Of a DNA stretch of 64,000 bases, positions 42,475 through 51,357 are shown piece by piece. Location of the stretch: assembly GCF_017352375.1 (NCBI RefSeq), contig NZ_JAFEVR010000009.1:248001-312000 (forward strand). Reading direction: 5' to 3'. Each line of letters starts with the position of its first letter. Position 1 is the first letter of the stretch. This DNA comes from Mycolicibacterium sp. S2-37 (lineage in GTDB: Bacteria > Actinomycetota > Actinomycetes > Mycobacteriales > Mycobacteriaceae). The notes under the pieces were generated by a model. The model did no database searches. It was not told the origin of the DNA and saw nothing but the letters and a program-made list of their open reading frames with translations. Position numbers and translations under genes: made by a program.

Positions 42475-43350
42475 GTGCAGTCCACCTTCTGCGGTCGTCC
42501 GGTCGCCGGCGACCGGGCGCTGATCATGGCGATCGTGAACCGGACGCCGGACTCGTTCTACGACCGCGGCGCGTCCTTCACCGACGACGCGGCCAAGGCG
42601 ACGGCACATCGCGTCGTCGAGGACGGTGCCGACGTCGTCGACGTCGGCGGGGTCAAGGCGGGCCCCGGTCAGACCGTCGACGCCGACGAGGAGATCGCCC
42701 GCGTGGTCCCGTTCATCGAATGGCTGCGCGCCACCTTCCCCGACATCGTGATCAGCGTGGATACCTGGCGCGCGACCGTGGCCAAACAGGCCTGCGCAGC
42801 CGGCGCCGATCTGATCAACGACACCTGGGGCGGCGCCGACCCCGGCCTGGTCGACGTGGCGGCGGAGTTCGGCGCGGGCCTGGTCTGCTCACACACCGGT
42901 GGGGCGGTGCCGCGCACCCGGCCGTTCCGGGTCAACTACGGCATCTCCGAGCGGGGAGTGGTCGACGACGTCATCGCCGAGGTGACCTCGGCGGCGGAGC
43001 GCGCGGCGGCGGCCGGCGTCACCCGCGACCGGATCCTGATCGATCCGACCCACGATTTCGGCAAGAACACTCATCACGGTCTTAGTTTGTTGCGGCACGT
43101 GGAAGACCTTGTAAAAACTGGATGGCCGGTCCTGATGGCGCTGAGCAACAAGGATTTCGTCGGGGAGACTCTCGGTGTGGGACTGACCGAACGGCTCGAG
43201 GGCACGCTCGCCGCAACCGCGCTGTCTGCTGCGGCCGGGGCGGCGATGTTCCGGGTCCACGAGGTCGGACCCACTCGGCGCGTACTGGAGATGGTCGCGT
43301 CGATCCAGGGCAAGCGTCCGCCGACGCGAACGGTGAGGGGACTGGCATGA
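42475..43350 (+). CDS. folP2: FolP2, dihydropteroate-synthase-like protein
   Basis: 291 residues, TIM-barrel DHPS family. The first signature is kept as IMAIVNRTPDSFYDRG, but the second reads DVGGVKAGPG in place of the substrate-binding ESTRPG/STRPG-type loop of active DHPS. The recalled finding that mycobacterial FolP2 lacks dihydropteroate synthase activity fits this. It lies directly before gpgS, whose ATG overlaps its TGA (ATGA), so a role tied to polysaccharide or envelope synthesis is more likely than folate supply. GTG start. Confidence 0.9.
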   Translation: MQSTFCGRPVAGDRALIMAIVNRTPDSFYDRGASFTDDAAKATAHRVVEDGADVVDVGGVKAGPGQTVDADEEIARVVPFIEWLRATFPDIVISVDTWRATVAKQACAAGADLINDTWGGADPGLVDVAAEFGAGLVCSHTGGAVPRTRPFRVNYGISERGVVDDVIAEVTSAAERAAAAGVTRDRILIDPTHDFGKNTHHGLSLLRHVEDLVKTGWPVLMALSNKDFVGETLGVGLTERLEGTLAATALSAAAGAAMFRVHEVGPTRRVLEMVASIQGKRPPTRTVRGLA

Positions 43351-44321
43351 CAGCTCTGACGGAACTGGTAACCGATCTGACGCCGCAACTGCGCGCCTCG
43401 GACGCGATCGCGCAGCATCCCTGGTTCGAGACCAACAGCTGGAACCGGCCGACGTGGACCGTCGCCGAACTCGAGGCCGCCAAGGCCGGGCGCACCGTGT
43501 CGGTCGTGCTGCCCGCACTGAACGAGGAGCAGACCGTCGCCGGGGTGATCGAGACCATCACGCCCCTGCTCGGCGGGCTGGTCGACGAGCTCATCGTGCT
43601 GGACTCCGGCTCCACCGACGACACCGCGATCCGTGCCGTGGCGGCAGGCGCCCGGGTGATCAGCCGCGAGACCGCGCTCCCCGAGGTCGCCCCGCAGCCG
43701 GGCAAGGGTGAGGTGCTGTGGCGTTCGCTGGCAGCCACCACCGGTGACCTGATCGTCTTCGTCGACTCCGACCTGCTCGACCCCGATCCGATGTTCGTGC
43801 CCAATCTGCTGGGTCCGCTCCTGGTGACGCCGGGCGTGCACCTGGTGAAAGGGTTCTACCGCAGGCCGCTCATGGTCAGTGGGCGCGAGGATTCCAGCGG
43901 CGGGGGCCGCGTCACCGAACTGGTGGCCCGCCCCCTGCTGGCCTCGTTGCGCCCGGAGTTGACCTGTCTGCTGCAACCGCTGGGCGGCGAGTACGCCGGC
44001 ACCCGCGAGCTGCTGACCGCCGTGCCGTTCGCGCCTGGTTACGGGGTGGAGATAGGGCTGCTGGTCGACGCCTACGACCGGGTCGGTCTGGAGGGCATCG
44101 CCCAGGTCAACCTCGGGGTGCGCACCCACCGCAACCGGCCGCTGACGGAGCTGGCGTCGATGAGCCGTCAGGTCATCGCCACGCTGATGTCCCGGTGCGG
44201 GATTCCGGACTCCGGAGTGGGCCTGACCCAGTTCTTCGCCGACGGCGACGGCTTCTCGCCCCGGGCGTCCGGCGTGTCGCTGGAGGACCGCCCGCCGATG
44301 GTCACCCTGCGACCACGCTGA
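43347..44321 (+). CDS. gpgS: Glucosyl-3-phosphoglycerate synthase GpgS
   Basis: Retaining GT-A glycosyltransferase (GT81), 324 residues. It transfers glucose from an NDP-glucose to 3-phosphoglycerate, the first step of methylglucose lipopolysaccharide synthesis. Visible: TVSVVLPALNEEQTVAGVI, DELIVLDSGSTDDT, the metal-binding DSD in IVFVDSDLLD, and the acceptor/product loops around REDSSGGGRVTELVARP and PFAPGYGVEIGLL. ATG 43347 overlaps the folP2 stop. It is followed by a DivIVA-domain protein after 22 bases. Orthologue of Rv1208. Confidence 0.96.
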   Translation: MTALTELVTDLTPQLRASDAIAQHPWFETNSWNRPTWTVAELEAAKAGRTVSVVLPALNEEQTVAGVIETITPLLGGLVDELIVLDSGSTDDTAIRAVAAGARVISRETALPEVAPQPGKGEVLWRSLAATTGDLIVFVDSDLLDPDPMFVPNLLGPLLVTPGVHLVKGFYRRPLMVSGREDSSGGGRVTELVARPLLASLRPELTCLLQPLGGEYAGTRELLTAVPFAPGYGVEIGLLVDAYDRVGLEGIAQVNLGVRTHRNRPLTELASMSRQVIATLMSRCGIPDSGVGLTQFFADGDGFSPRASGVSLEDRPPMVTLRPR

Positions 44322-44343
44322 GCGGTCGGGCAGTATCGATGCC

Positions 44344-44682
44344 GTGACGTTGATACTGCTCTATCTGGTGGTGCTGGTGCTGGTCGCCACGGTGCTGTTC
44401 GGGATCGGCAGCGTGCTGTTCGGCCGCGGCGAGTCGCTGCCGCCGCTGCCCCGGGCCACCACCGCCACAGTGCTGCCTGCCTCCGGTGTCACCGGCGCCG
44501 ACGTCGATGCCCTGAAGTTCACTCAGACGCTGCGCGGATACAAGGCCGGCGAGGTCGACTGGGTTCTCGACCGGCTGGGCCAGGAGATCGACGCACTGCG
44601 CGGTGAACTCGCCGCCGTCCGGGCGGCGCATTCGATGGCCGACGCGGGCAGCAGTCCCGCGCCCGACGAGCCCGCCCCGTGA
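44344..44682 (+). CDS. Membrane-anchored DivIVA-domain protein (Rv1209-like)
   Basis: 112 residues. One N-terminal transmembrane helix (about 2-24, LILLYLVVLVLVATVLFGIG) is followed by a cytoplasmic DivIVA-type helical segment (LKFTQTLRGYKAGEVDWVLDRLGQEIDALRGEL) and a short acidic Pro/Ser tail. DivIVA-domain proteins mark curved or polar membranes, so a polar-growth or septum link is plausible. The last 4 bases overlap the start of the next gene (GTGA), so translation is coupled. Confidence 0.85.
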   Translation: MTLILLYLVVLVLVATVLFGIGSVLFGRGESLPPLPRATTATVLPASGVTGADVDALKFTQTLRGYKAGEVDWVLDRLGQEIDALRGELAAVRAAHSMADAGSSPAPDEPAP

Positions 44683-45269
44683 CCGACACGGTGACCGACG
44701 ACGGCCGGGTCCGGTGCGGGTGGCTCGACGGATCCCGTCTGGCCGCAGCCGATTTCGCCCTGTACCGCGACTACCACGACTACGAGTGGGGACAGCCGGT
44801 GCGCGATTCGGCCCAACTGTTCGAGCGGATCAGCCTCGAGGCGTTCCAGAGTGGCCTGTCCTGGTTGATCATCCTGCGGAAGCGGGAGAACTTCCGGCGC
44901 GCTTTCGACGGCTTCGACACCGAACGCATCGCCGGATACACCGACCGCGACGTCGACCGGTTGATGGCCGACGTAGGGATCGTGCGCAACCGCGCCAAGA
45001 TCGAGGCCACGATCGCCAACGCCCGGGCCGTCTCCTCGCTCGACGGTGATCTTTCCGACCTACTGTGGTCGTTCGCGCCGCCGCCGCGGCCCCGGCCCGC
45101 CGACCTCTCGCAGGTGCCTGCGCTGACTCCCGAGTCCACCGCGATGGCCAAGGAACTCAAGCGCCGGGGTTTCCGGTTCGTCGGCCCGACGACGGCGTAC
45201 GCGCTGATGCAGGCGACCGGAATGGTCGACGATCACGTCGCTGCCTGCTGGGTTCCGCCGGTGCGCTGA
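44679..45269 (+). CDS. tagA: DNA-3-methyladenine glycosylase I (Tag)
   Basis: 196 residues, helix-hairpin-helix base-excision enzyme that removes 3-methyladenine. The zinc ligands are present as Cys in RCGWL, His in YHDYEWG and the C-terminal H-x3-C in DDHVAACW. LISLEAFQSGLSW-type sequence (ERISLEAFQSGLSWLIIL) and RAKIEATIANARA match the family core. Acts on DNA in the cytoplasm. GTG 44679 overlaps the DivIVA gene stop. Corresponds to Rv1210. Confidence 0.94.
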   Translation: MTDTVTDDGRVRCGWLDGSRLAAADFALYRDYHDYEWGQPVRDSAQLFERISLEAFQSGLSWLIILRKRENFRRAFDGFDTERIAGYTDRDVDRLMADVGIVRNRAKIEATIANARAVSSLDGDLSDLLWSFAPPPRPRPADLSQVPALTPESTAMAKELKRRGFRFVGPTTAYALMQATGMVDDHVAACWVPPVR

Positions 45270-45423
45270 GCCGCCCGGACACGTCGCTGCGCAGGGTCTT
45301 GGCACACGCCCGGACCTGGATAGGGAAGAATAGGGGAGTTGGTGCCGAGACACGTCAAGAGGTGGCGCGTTCGGCTCGATCGTTCCGTCTGGTGGCGGTC
45401 GGCTCATGTGGAGGGAGCTCTCG

Positions 45424-45591
45424 ATGGCGGCGATGAAGCCCCGGACCGGTGACGGTCCTCTGGAAGCAACCAAGGAGGGGCGCGGCATCGTGATGCGGGT
45501 ACCGCTCGAAGGTGGCGGGCGGCTCGTCGTCGAACTGACTCCCGACGAGGCTTCGGCGCTCGGCGACGAACTGAAGAACGTCACCAGCTAG
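45424..45591 (+). CDS. DUF3117 small protein (Rv1211-like)
   Basis: 55 residues from ATG 45424, with GGAGGGA seven bases upstream. The whole protein is one DUF3117 unit: MAAMKPRTGDGPLEATKEGR, then VMRVPLEGGGRLVVELTPDEA. It is highly conserved in actinobacteria and the function is unknown. The 154-base gap before it probably contains its own promoter (a ttggca at 45299-45304 is a weak -35 candidate). Tail-to-tail with glgM. Confidence 0.88.
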   Translation: MAAMKPRTGDGPLEATKEGRGIVMRVPLEGGGRLVVELTPDEASALGDELKNVTS

Positions 45592-45615
45592 CGCGCAGCG
45601 GCTTGTGCGGAGCCC

Positions 45616-46779
45616 CTAGGCCGAGACTCTGTTGTAGATCTCCACGGTCTGCTCGGCGATGTGCGCCCAGGAGAATTCCGCGATACACCGCTCGCGACCG
45701 GCCGCGCCGTAGAGGCGTGCCCGCTGGGGATCGGCGATCAGCGAGTTCACGGCGTCGGCGAGGCGGGTCTCGAAGAAGACCGCGTCGTTGGGGTCGTAAT
45801 GCACCAGTAGGCCGGTCTGGCGGTCGGCCACGACCTCCGGGATGCCGCCGACGTCGGATGCCACCACCGCCGTCCCGCAGGCCATCGCCTCCAGATTCAC
45901 GATTCCCAGCGGCTCGTACACCGAGGGGCACACGAATACCGTTGCCGCGGAGAGGATTTCGCGGATCTTGCCGATGGGCAGCATCTCGCGCACCCAGAAC
46001 ACGCCGCTGCGGGCGCGGGCCAGCCCCTGCACCGCGGCCGTCACCTCGGCGGCGATCTCCGGGGTGTCCGGCGCGCCCGCGCACAGCACCAGCTGCACGT
46101 CGGGGGCGAAGCGGTGCGCCGCTGCGACCAGGTGCGCCACCCCCTTCTGCCGGGTGATGCGGCCGACGAACGCCACGATCGGGCGCGCCGGATCGACACC
46201 GAGTTCGGCCAGCACCGACTCACCGGCCTGCGGTTCGACCGGATGCCACACATCGGTGTCGATGCCGTTGCGCACCACGTGCACGCGGCCCGGGTCCAGC
46301 GCGGGGTAGGTCTTCAGGACGTCGTCGCGCATGCCGGAGCTGACGGCGATGACCGCGTCGGCCGCCTCGACGGCCGTCTTCTCCACCCACGACGACACCC
46401 GGTATCCGCCGCCGAGCTGTTCGGCCTTCCACGGTCGCATCGGCTCCAGCGAATGTGCGGTCAGCACGTGCGGGATGCCGTACAGCAGCGCCGACAGATG
46501 GCCCGCCATCCCGGCGTACCAGGTGTGGCTGTGCACGACGGTGGCGCCGCCGGCGGCGTTGACCATGTTCAGGTCGGTCGACAGGGTGGACAGTGCGGCG
46601 TTGGCGCCCTTGAGTGCGGGGTCCGGCTGGGCGACGAACGCGTCGGGGCGCGGCGCCCCCATGCAGTGGACGTCGACCTCGACGAGATTGCGCAGCTCGC
46701 GGACGAGCTCGGTGACGTGTACACCGGCTCCGCCGTAGACCTCGGGTGGATACTCCCGCGTCATCATCGCCACCCGCAT
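45616..46779 (-). CDS. glgM: GlgM/GlgA: ADP-glucose-dependent alpha-maltose-1-phosphate synthase
   Basis: 387 residues, GT4-type glycosyltransferase (GT-B fold), annotated in older genomes as glycogen synthase glgA (Rv1212c). The mycobacterial enzyme joins ADP-glucose and glucose-1-phosphate to make maltose-1-phosphate for GlgE. N-terminal MMTREYPPEVYGGAGVHVTEL; C-terminal donor site with FVGRITRQKG, VCPSVYEPLGIVNLEAMACGTAVVAS (E-x7-E). ATG 46779 gives the same length as the orthologue. It is divergent from glgC, which provides ADP-glucose. Confidence 0.95.
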   Translation of the reverse strand: MRVAMMTREYPPEVYGGAGVHVTELVRELRNLVEVDVHCMGAPRPDAFVAQPDPALKGANAALSTLSTDLNMVNAAGGATVVHSHTWYAGMAGHLSALLYGIPHVLTAHSLEPMRPWKAEQLGGGYRVSSWVEKTAVEAADAVIAVSSGMRDDVLKTYPALDPGRVHVVRNGIDTDVWHPVEPQAGESVLAELGVDPARPIVAFVGRITRQKGVAHLVAAAHRFAPDVQLVLCAGAPDTPEIAAEVTAAVQGLARARSGVFWVREMLPIGKIREILSAATVFVCPSVYEPLGIVNLEAMACGTAVVASDVGGIPEVVADRQTGLLVHYDPNDAVFFETRLADAVNSLIADPQRARLYGAAGRERCIAEFSWAHIAEQTVEIYNRVSA

Positions 46780-46951
46780 GTCTACGACCGTAGTGCGCGG
46801 GACGGGCGGACGCACTCCTGTTCGCGAACGTGTTCGAGTCGAAACCCGGTGCCCGACAACGGGCGGAAATCCTGGAATGGACGCCGCGCCGGGGGGTATT
46901 GAAGGGGGCAATGGCTAGCCGCAGCCACTACCGGCGAATAGGGTTGGGGTC

Positions 46952-48166
46952 ATGAGGGAACTGCCACACGTGCTGGGCATCGTCCTGGCCGGCGGAGAGG
47001 GCAAACGGCTGTATCCGCTCACGGCCGATCGGGCCAAGCCCGCCGTTCCCTTCGGAGGGGCCTACCGGCTCATCGACTTCGTGCTGTCGAATCTCGTCAA
47101 CGCGCGATACCTTCGCATCTGCGTTCTCACGCAGTACAAATCGCATTCGCTGGACCGGCACATCTCGCAGACCTGGCGGCTGAGCGGTCTGGCCGGTGAA
47201 TACATCACGCCCGTGCCGGCACAGCAACGTCTCGGACCGCGCTGGTACACCGGCTCGGCCGATGCGATCTACCAGTCGATGAACCTGATCTACGACGAGG
47301 ACCCCGACTACATCGTGGTGTTCGGTGCCGACCACGTATACCGCATGGATCCCGAGCAGATGCTCCAGTTCCACATCGAGAGTGGTGCGGGCGCGACCGT
47401 CGCCGGGATTCGTGTGCCGCGGGCGGATGCCACCGCGTTCGGCTGCATCGACTCCGACGAGTCCGGCCGGATCAAGAGCTTCATCGAGAAGCCCGCCGAT
47501 CCGCCCGGCACTCCGGACGACCCCGAGCAGACCTTCGCGTCGATGGGCAACTACATCTTCACCACAAAGGTCCTGATCGACGCGATCCGTGCCGACGCCG
47601 ACGACGACGACTCCGACCACGACATGGGCGGGGACATCATCCCGCGTCTGGTTTCCGATGGCATGGCCGCGGTCTACGACTTCAGCGACAACGAGGTCCC
47701 CGGCGCCACCGAGCGCGACCACGGGTACTGGCGCGACGTCGGCACCCTGGATGCGTTCTACGACGCACACATGGATCTGGTGTCGGTGCACCCGATCTTC
47801 AACCTGTACAACAAGCGCTGGCCGATCCGCGGGGAGTCCGACAACCTGGCGCCGGCGAAGTTCGTCAACGGCGGCTCCGCGCAGGAATCGGTGGTCGGTG
47901 CGGGCAGCATCATCTCGGCCTCGTCGGTCCGCAATTCGGTGCTCTCGTCCAATGTCGTCGTCGACGACGGTGCGATTGTCGAAGGCAGCGTGATCATGCC
48001 CGGCGCACGGATCGGCCGCGGTGCGGTGGTACGCCACGCGATCCTCGACAAGAACGTGGTGGTGGGGCCCGGCGAGATGGTCGGTGTCGACCTCGAGAAG
48101 GACCGCGAACGCTTCACCGTCAGCGCCGGCGGCGTGGTCGCCGTCGGCAAGGGCATCTGGATCTAG
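46952..48166 (+). CDS. glgC: Glucose-1-phosphate adenylyltransferase GlgC
   Basis: 404 residues. Nucleotidyltransferase domain with the P-loop LAGGEGKRLYPLT (about 12-24), RLIDFVLSN, YVVFGADHVYRMD and IEKP, plus a C-terminal left-handed beta-helix (about 300-400) typical of the tetrameric, allosterically regulated enzyme. It makes ADP-glucose from ATP and glucose-1-phosphate for GlgM and glucan synthesis. It lies 172 bases from divergent glgM, with the divergent promoters in between (perfect palindrome gttcgcgaac at 46820-46829). Confidence 0.96.
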   Translation: MRELPHVLGIVLAGGEGKRLYPLTADRAKPAVPFGGAYRLIDFVLSNLVNARYLRICVLTQYKSHSLDRHISQTWRLSGLAGEYITPVPAQQRLGPRWYTGSADAIYQSMNLIYDEDPDYIVVFGADHVYRMDPEQMLQFHIESGAGATVAGIRVPRADATAFGCIDSDESGRIKSFIEKPADPPGTPDDPEQTFASMGNYIFTTKVLIDAIRADADDDDSDHDMGGDIIPRLVSDGMAAVYDFSDNEVPGATERDHGYWRDVGTLDAFYDAHMDLVSVHPIFNLYNKRWPIRGESDNLAPAKFVNGGSAQESVVGAGSIISASSVRNSVLSSNVVVDDGAIVEGSVIMPGARIGRGAVVRHAILDKNVVVGPGEMVGVDLEKDRERFTVSAGGVVAVGKGIWI

Positions 48167-48170
48167 CGCC

Positions 48171-48845
48171 TCACCAGATTCCGGGCACCAGCCGGAACCG
48201 GACAGTGCGGGTGTAGTCGCGGTATCCGGGCAGTTGCTCGCTGAGCAGCCGCTCTTCGTCGACGATCCGCCACCCGAGCAGGGGCACCGCGGCCGCTACG
48301 AGCAGCAGACCCCAGCAGGAATCGAGTGCCGGCGGTATGCCGACCATCATGATCAACGCCCCGGCGTACATCGGGTGGCGCACCAGCCCGTACAGGCCGG
48401 TGGACACCAACTGCTGACCCTCTTCGATGGTGATGGTGGCCGCGGCGAAGCGGTTCTGGATGATGACCAGCTGGGTCGCCAGCAGGCCGGCGGCGACCAG
48501 CACCTGGCCGGCCACCACGACCGGCACCGGCACCGCCGACCAGCCGAAGCGGTGATCGAGCGCGCTGACGATCAGCATGGCCGCCACCGCGACGACGGTG
48601 CCGACCATGAGGAACTTCTGCACCGGGCGCGTCTCGGCTCGCGGGCCGGCCTTCATCCGACGCCGCAGCGCCGCCGGATCGCGGACCGCCAGATACAGGC
48701 TCGGCACGATGGAGACAACCAGGAAGACCGCGATGAACGCCCACGCCTGCGGGTAGGCGAGGGTGCCGGCGGGAACGAACAGCAGCATCCCGAAGAAGAG
48801 CAGGCCGACGACGGCCGAGGCGAGAGTCTGCAGTAGGAGTTTCAC
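48171..48845 (-). CDS. Membrane methyltransferase of the isoprenylcysteine/NnrU type (Rv1216c-like)
   Basis: 224 residues from GTG 48845, with about five membrane helices (LLQTLASAVVGLLFFGMLLF, AWAFIAVFLVVSIVPSLYLA, VVAVAAMLIVSAL, VLVAAGLLATQLVI, LIMMVGIPPAL...). The C-terminal motif STGLYGLVRHPMYAGALIMM and DEERLLSEQLPGYRDY is the ICMT/PEMT-like SAM-binding signature. The substrate is unknown, probably a lipid or prenylated compound. It follows the ABC permease gene by 8 bases, in the same direction, and may belong to the efflux operon. Confidence 0.88.
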   Translation of the reverse strand: MKLLLQTLASAVVGLLFFGMLLFVPAGTLAYPQAWAFIAVFLVVSIVPSLYLAVRDPAALRRRMKAGPRAETRPVQKFLMVGTVVAVAAMLIVSALDHRFGWSAVPVPVVVAGQVLVAAGLLATQLVIIQNRFAAATITIEEGQQLVSTGLYGLVRHPMYAGALIMMVGIPPALDSCWGLLLVAAAVPLLGWRIVDEERLLSEQLPGYRDYTRTVRFRLVPGIW

Positions 48846-48853
48846 TTCTCGCC

Positions 48854-50446
48854 TCACGCCGCATCGCGGCGCCGGTAGAGCACGCCCGCCACCAGTGTCA
48901 GCGCCGCCGCGACCAGGACGATGACGGCGAGCGCGGTGACCGGATAGTCGCTCGGCGCCGTCGTCCGGCCGACCGGTGAGGCGTCGAGCAGCCACCGCGG
49001 AAGCCGCAGCAGCGCACCGAGATACAGCGATACGACGACGAAGGCCACCGCCAGCCAGGCCGGCCAGGTGCGGCGCAGCGCGACCGCCAGCGCTGCGACG
49101 CCCGCCATCACGGCCATCGCCGGGACGAACGTCACCCCGGCCAGCGTCAACCGGACGACGGTGGCCGGTTCGCCGAGCGTGAGGCCTGCACCCAGGCCGT
49201 TGCCGAGCCCCGCCGCGGTCATCAGGATCGTGGCGCCCAGCAGGGCCGCGGCCACCGCGCTCAACAGCCACCGCCAGCGCGACACCGAACCGGCCAACGC
49301 CGCCTCGGCGCGGCCGGACTCCTCGTCGACGTGCACCCGCAGCACCGCGGTGACGACGTATGCGCTGCAGGCAGCGGCCAGGAACTGGGTCATCGTGGTG
49401 TACACGCCGTCGGTGCCCTGCGCATCGAGCACCTGCGCAAGCAGCTCGTTGGTCTGCGCGGCATCCTGCAACGACTTCGTCATCGAGCCGAACGCGAGCC
49501 CGCCGAGGAACAGCCCCACCCCCCACGCGACGGTCAAACCCCGCTGCAGCGTCAGGTGCAGGCCGAACACCCCGCGGATGGCCGGTGCACCGGGCCGGTC
49601 GCCGGTGGCGGGGATGGTGCCGCCGTCGTACTGTCTGCGCTTCTCGAGTGCGGCGGTCACGACGATCAGCACGGCGGTCGCCGCGACCAGCAGGGCGAGC
49701 GGCCACCATCGCAGCGCGACGAACGATCGCATCTGCTGCGCCCAGGCGATGGGGGAGAACCAGCTCAGCGCACTGCCGGAGTTGTCGATCACGTCTCCGA
49801 TGCCGCGCACCAGCACCGCGGCCGCCAGCGCGGCCAACGCGGTGCCGGTCGCCGTGCGGGCCTGGCGCCACAGTTGGACCGACACCGCGGCGACGGCGCC
49901 GAAGAACATCGCGACCGCGGTCACTCCCAGACACATCGCGGCGGTGTCGACGACGTCGAAGCCGGTGGCCGCCATGGCCGCGGTCATGGTGACCGCCAGC
50001 ACCGCGTTCACCCCGCCGACGAGGACCAGCGCCGCTGAGGTGCGCGCGTAGCGCCCGACCACCGAGGACAGCACGAGTTCGGCGGCCCCGCTCTCTTCCT
50101 CTGCGCGGGTGTGGCGCACCATGGTCAGGATGGACAGGATCGACGCGGCGACGATGAGCGTCAGCATCATCTCGTTGGCCATCATCGCGCCGAGGTCGGT
50201 CTCGTTGCCGCCGAACATCGGCCCGCCCATGATCATGCCGGCGGGCGTCTTGAGCAGCTGGACCCGTGCGAGCCGGTCCGCCTCGTCGGGATAGGCGAGT
50301 CGGAGCGCGTTGGGGGCGTAGGCCATCAACAGGGTCAGTGTCGCGATCCACACGGTCAGGCGAATCCGGTCGCGCTGCAGGGCGAGCCCCAGCAGACGGC
50401 CCAACCCGGTGTAGGGCGATTCGACGGTCGCGATCGTGGCGGTCAT
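48854..50446 (-). CDS. ABC exporter permease (Rv1217c-like)
   Basis: 530 residues, about 12 membrane helices in two homologous halves, ABC-2/ExsC-type anthracycline exporter permease. Characteristic soluble stretches with Arg/Glu-rich turns: TMVRHTRAEEESGAAELVLSS and RVHVDEESGRAEAALAGS, the doubled motif of this family. ATG 50446 overlaps the ATPase stop by 4 bases. With the ATPase it is a predicted multidrug exporter of the plasma membrane, as reported for Rv1217c-Rv1218c. Confidence 0.92.
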   Translation of the reverse strand: MTATIATVESPYTGLGRLLGLALQRDRIRLTVWIATLTLLMAYAPNALRLAYPDEADRLARVQLLKTPAGMIMGGPMFGGNETDLGAMMANEMMLTLIVAASILSILTMVRHTRAEEESGAAELVLSSVVGRYARTSAALVLVGGVNAVLAVTMTAAMAATGFDVVDTAAMCLGVTAVAMFFGAVAAVSVQLWRQARTATGTALAALAAAVLVRGIGDVIDNSGSALSWFSPIAWAQQMRSFVALRWWPLALLVAATAVLIVVTAALEKRRQYDGGTIPATGDRPGAPAIRGVFGLHLTLQRGLTVAWGVGLFLGGLAFGSMTKSLQDAAQTNELLAQVLDAQGTDGVYTTMTQFLAAACSAYVVTAVLRVHVDEESGRAEAALAGSVSRWRWLLSAVAAALLGATILMTAAGLGNGLGAGLTLGEPATVVRLTLAGVTFVPAMAVMAGVAALAVALRRTWPAWLAVAFVVVSLYLGALLRLPRWLLDASPVGRTTAPSDYPVTALAVIVLVAAALTLVAGVLYRRRDAA

Positions 50447-51357
50447 TGCTGCGCCCCCGAATACTCGCGCAGGAACATGTCTTCCAGCGAGGCCGGCGTG
50501 ACGGTGAGCTCCTCGATACCCAGACCGGTCAGCCGGGCCATCGCGGAGTCCAGATCGGCGCGGTCCACCGAGAACCGGGTCAGTCCGTCGGTGTGGCTGA
50601 GGTCGTGCACGAACGGTTCGGCCTGAAGCCGTTGGGGATCTTGGCGGGTGCGCACGGTCACGGTCGTGCGCATGAGGTGCCGCAGTTCGTCGAGGGTACC
50701 GGCGCGGACGGTGCGCCCGGCGCGGATGATCGTGACGCTGTCGCACAGTTTCTCGACCTCGGCGAGGATGTGGCTGGACAGCAGCACGGCGGCGCCGTCG
50801 CGCGCCACCTCCTCGACGCAGCGCTGAAATGCCTTCTCCATCAGGGGATCCAGCCCCGAGGTGGGTTCATCGAGGATGTAGAGCCGGGCCGGGGTGCTGA
50901 ACGCGGCGACGAGGGCGACCTTCTGGCGGTTGCCTTTCGAATAGGTGCGCGCCTTCTTGTGCGGGTCGAGTTCGAAGCGCTCGATCAGTTCGTCGCGTCG
51001 GCGGGTGTCGACGGTATCGTCGCCGCGCAACCGGGTCAGGAAGTCGATTGCCTGCAGCCCGGTGAGATTCGGCCACAGCGTGACGTCGCCGGGGACGTAG
51101 CCGATGTGCCGGTGCAGGGCCACCGCGTCGCCCCAGGGGTCGCCACCGAGGAGGCGCACCGTGCCCGCGTCGGCGCGCAGCAGGCCGAGCAGCACCCGGA
51201 TGGTGGTGGACTTGCCCGCGCCGTTGGGTCCGAGGAATCCCGTGATGCTGCCGGGAGACACGGTGAGATCGAGGCCGTCGAGCGCTCTGGTGCGCCCGAA
51301 CGTCTTGACCAGACCGTGGATCTCGACCGCCGGCACAGTCCTGTCATGTTCGGTCAT
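50443..51357 (-). CDS. ABC exporter ATP-binding subunit (Rv1218c-like)
   Basis: 304 residues. Walker A GPNGAGKSTT, Q-loop region GYVPGDVTLW, signature SKGNRQKVALVAAF (an SKGxxQK variant common in this group), Walker B LYILDEPTSGLDP, H-loop LLSSHIL. The C-terminal ~80 residues form the DUF4162-like extension. ATG 51357 is preferred (aaggag 6 bases upstream) over ATG 51363. Its 5' end overlaps the TetR gene by 14 bases, so regulator, ATPase and permease form one operon. Confidence 0.94.
   Translation of the reverse strand: MTEHDRTVPAVEIHGLVKTFGRTRALDGLDLTVSPGSITGFLGPNGAGKSTTIRVLLGLLRADAGTVRLLGGDPWGDAVALHRHIGYVPGDVTLWPNLTGLQAIDFLTRLRGDDTVDTRRRDELIERFELDPHKKARTYSKGNRQKVALVAAFSTPARLYILDEPTSGLDPLMEKAFQRCVEEVARDGAAVLLSSHILAEVEKLCDSVTIIRAGRTVRAGTLDELRHLMRTTVTVRTRQDPQRLQAEPFVHDLSHTDGLTRFSVDRADLDSAMARLTGLGIEELTVTPASLEDMFLREYSGAQQ

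Noticed and set aside
46815..46840. gttcgcgaac and cgaacgtgttcg in the glgM/glgC gap resembling a LexA SOS box
   Set aside because: The mycobacterial SOS box needs four bases between GAAC and GTTC; here the spacing is two or overlapping.
48854..50351. Long arginine-rich reading frames opposite or overlapping the ABC permease
   Set aside because: GC-rich DNA leaves several frames open; only the frame with hydrophobic helices and family motifs is kept.
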